This document shows positions 62,333-64,000 of a DNA stretch of 64,000 bases, one piece after another (position 1 is the first letter of the stretch; every line of letters begins with the position of its first letter). The notes under the pieces were generated by a model, which was not told where the DNA came from, ran no database searches, and saw only the letters and a program-made list of their open reading frames with translations. The stretch is from Roseovarius mucosus DSM 17069 (GTDB taxonomy: Bacteria > Pseudomonadota > Alphaproteobacteria > Rhodobacterales > Rhodobacteraceae): NCBI RefSeq assembly GCF_000768555.3, contig NZ_KN293991.1, positions 496,001-560,000 on the forward strand, read 5' to 3'. Both the position numbers and the translations under genes were made by a program.

Positions 62333-63939
62333 CAAACCCTCTCCTCTTCGCCTTCCAGCCAGTTGCGCAGGATTTCAACCGTTTCCTCTTGGCGTTGACC
62401 GATCAGCGCGCGCAGGCGTGCGACCGGATCGTCTGTGCTGTCATCAAGACGCTGGCGCAGGCCTGCTTGCGGTGTCTCTGACACATCGGACAGACCGGCG
62501 ACGTCGATGTCGCCGTCGTCGATCACGCCAGAAAGGGGCGTGAGCGCAGGCTCTGGCTCCGGAACCCGCCGTGCTGGGGCGTTCAGTTGAGAGGCGGGCT
62601 GAAGGGCGGGGCGCGAGAGGATCGGACGCAGTACAAAAAGGCCCAGCACAAGCGCTACGATGGCCAGAACCAGCGATTGCACCAAGGTCATCGTGTCGAT
62701 GGCAAGACGCTCAAGCAAGCCTGTTTCGACGAGCGTACCGACAGGCTCGGTAGGTTGGAATTGCAAGCTGCGAATCGTCAACGCGTCGCCGCGCGCTTCG
62801 TCCAGACCTACCGCAGAAGCAACGAGATCGCTAAGCGCGGTCAGTTCCTCTGCGGGGCGCGGCGCAAAGATTGGTGTGCCGCTTGCGTCGGGGGTGATGA
62901 TCCCGTTGATCAGAACCGCAACTGTCATGCGCTTGATCGCACCGGGTTGCTGGATGATCTCGCGCTCGGTGCTGGACACTTCGTAGTTCACGCGTTCGCG
63001 CGTCTCGGTGTTCTCGCTGGCCGATGTTCCGCCTGCGGCCGCATCCCCGTCCGGCAGGTTGGAGGCGACTGTAACGCTAGTGTCGCCGCCGCTTGAGGTA
63101 TTCGCGCGTTCTTCGGTATCCGTGCTTATGGCAACACGCCCTTCGGGGTCAAATCGCCGCTCGCGGGTCGATTCGGTTTGCGTGACGGTTTCTAGAGCGA
63201 TCTCGACGACTGCATTGCCTGGCCCGACGCGCGCCTCAAGCAGACGCTGTGCGCGTAGGCGCAAACCCTCTGCGCGTTCATCCGAGGTGTTGACCTTGGT
63301 TTCCTCGGTACCGCTCACCAAGGCCCCCTCGGCATCAATGATGGAAACATCGTCAGGCGTAAGATCGGCAACCGCAGATGCGACGAGAAATTGCAGCGCG
63401 CGCGCATGTTTGGCGGAGATCTCGGCCCCGTTTGTGGTAATCGACACCGAAGCGGACCTGCGTATATTTCGCTGAAATGGATTGGCACCGGTCGAGGCGA
63501 TATGAACCCGTGCCGCCAGAATCGCCGGATGCGAGACGATCGTACGCGCCAATTCACCTTCCTTGGCGCGCCAGTAGGCTGCGTCGAACATCTGTGATGT
63601 GGTGCCAAAGCCCGACAAACCATCGAGCAGCTCATAGCCGCTCGTGCCCGAGCGCGGGAGACCCTCGCCGGCCAGGATCATGCGCAGTTCATCCCGCCGA
63701 GTCGCGTCGACGAGAATCGCATCGTTGCGCACTTGATATTGGACCCCTTGCTGCTCAAGCGCCGCGACAACCTCGCCCGCAGCCCCACTTTCGAGGCCTG
63801 CGTAAAGCAAGGTCATGCTGGGCGTGGATGCCATGCGTGCAAGGGCCAGAACCGCCCAGAACATCACGACTGCCGCGCCGATGACGATGATGCGATTGCG
63901 CAGGGTCAGCGCTTTCCAGAGTTTCGTGATCTGCTGCAC
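62332..63939 (-). CDS. fliF: Flagellar MS-ring protein FliF
   Basis: A 535-residue MS-ring protein with transmembrane helices near residues 16-34 and 425-445. LYAGLESGAAGEVVAALEQQGVQYQV is the first ring-building domain, and GELARTIVSHPAILAARVHIA, NYEVSSTEREIIQQPGAIKRMTVAVLING and the C-terminal FliG-binding tail match FliF. It starts at GTG 63939 behind GGAGG. It heads the fliF-fliH-fliN-fliP operon. Confidence 0.95.
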   Translation of the reverse strand: MQQITKLWKALTLRNRIIVIGAAVVMFWAVLALARMASTPSMTLLYAGLESGAAGEVVAALEQQGVQYQVRNDAILVDATRRDELRMILAGEGLPRSGTSGYELLDGLSGFGTTSQMFDAAYWRAKEGELARTIVSHPAILAARVHIASTGANPFQRNIRRSASVSITTNGAEISAKHARALQFLVASAVADLTPDDVSIIDAEGALVSGTEETKVNTSDERAEGLRLRAQRLLEARVGPGNAVVEIALETVTQTESTRERRFDPEGRVAISTDTEERANTSSGGDTSVTVASNLPDGDAAAGGTSASENTETRERVNYEVSSTEREIIQQPGAIKRMTVAVLINGIITPDASGTPIFAPRPAEELTALSDLVASAVGLDEARGDALTIRSLQFQPTEPVGTLVETGLLERLAIDTMTLVQSLVLAIVALVLGLFVLRPILSRPALQPASQLNAPARRVPEPEPALTPLSGVIDDGDIDVAGLSDVSETPQAGLRQRLDDSTDDPVARLRALIGQRQEETVEILRNWLEGEEERV

Positions 63940-64000
63940 AGCATGCCCTCCGCCACCTTGAGTTCCAGTAATGTTCCGAGGTCATCATTCCTGCATCAGG
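63940..64000. other. Window end upstream of fliF
   Basis: The last 61 bases include the fliF ribosome site (GGAGG). On the minus strand they include a frame ending ...LMQE-stop, which could be the tail of an upstream flagellar gene such as fliL. Too little is visible to name it. Confidence 0.25.

Noticed and set aside
63755-63988. 77-residue minus-strand frame at the window end
   Set aside because: It overlaps the start of fliF in another frame and has no family features.

Overview
The window is one continuous stretch of an alphaproteobacterial chromosome. It most likely comes from a marine Rhodobacteraceae (Roseobacter-group) organism. The case rests on high GC codon use almost everywhere, an IalB-family protein, a DUF1150 gene beside a small heat-shock gene, monomeric NADP-isocitrate dehydrogenase, a fused ATP sulfurylase/APS kinase, TRAP transport, and a flagellar cluster with CtrA-like boxes. 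I see no rRNA, tRNA, CRISPR array, insertion sequence or prophage.

1-13300 holds mainly metabolic and transport genes. They are the N-terminus of succinate-semialdehyde dehydrogenase, two alpha/beta hydrolases, MFS and EamA transporters, an ornithine cyclodeaminase homologue, a YaiI protein, a CaiB/BaiF-type racemase, CoxG, an SGNH hydrolase, an ABC exporter pair, an S49 peptidase, a small Cys-rich membrane protein, a Ca/Na antiporter and an SDR. An AT-rich intergenic region with a perfect DnaA box precedes uvrC (13578-15446). A TetR/acyl-CoA ligase/enoyl-CoA hydratase operon with a clear operator follows, then pgsA-moaD-moaE.

20000-34300 is mixed. It carries an IalB protein, a Rhizobium-type (ReAII) asparaginase, an EF-hand protein, an HpaI-like aldolase with glucokinase, a Phd/Doc toxin-antitoxin pair, parE, an unusually AT-rich HNH-nuclease gene fused to the parE stop codon, a 43-residue basic protein, a lipoprotein transglycosylase, purEK, and hsp20 behind a RpoH-type promoter. 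34300-44500 holds the sat/APS-kinase fusion, a di-heme cytochrome c peroxidase behind an Irr-like box, dapA, a soluble lytic transglycosylase, icd and a Bcr/CflA exporter.

44700-47900 is a TRAP transporter operon. 47900-64000 is a flagellar region: motB-flgE-flgK-flgL-flgI on the plus strand and fliF-fliH-fliN-fliP on the minus strand. Between the two arms, at 53862-60598, lie four genes for glycosyltransferase-type proteins. One is a three-part protein with a DxD glycosyltransferase front and an alpha/beta-hydrolase end; another appears to be a tandem glycosyltransferase whose first copy has lost its DxDE motif. This module is the best candidate for an undescribed system, possibly glycan modification of the flagellum or cell surface. 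The HNH gene is second.
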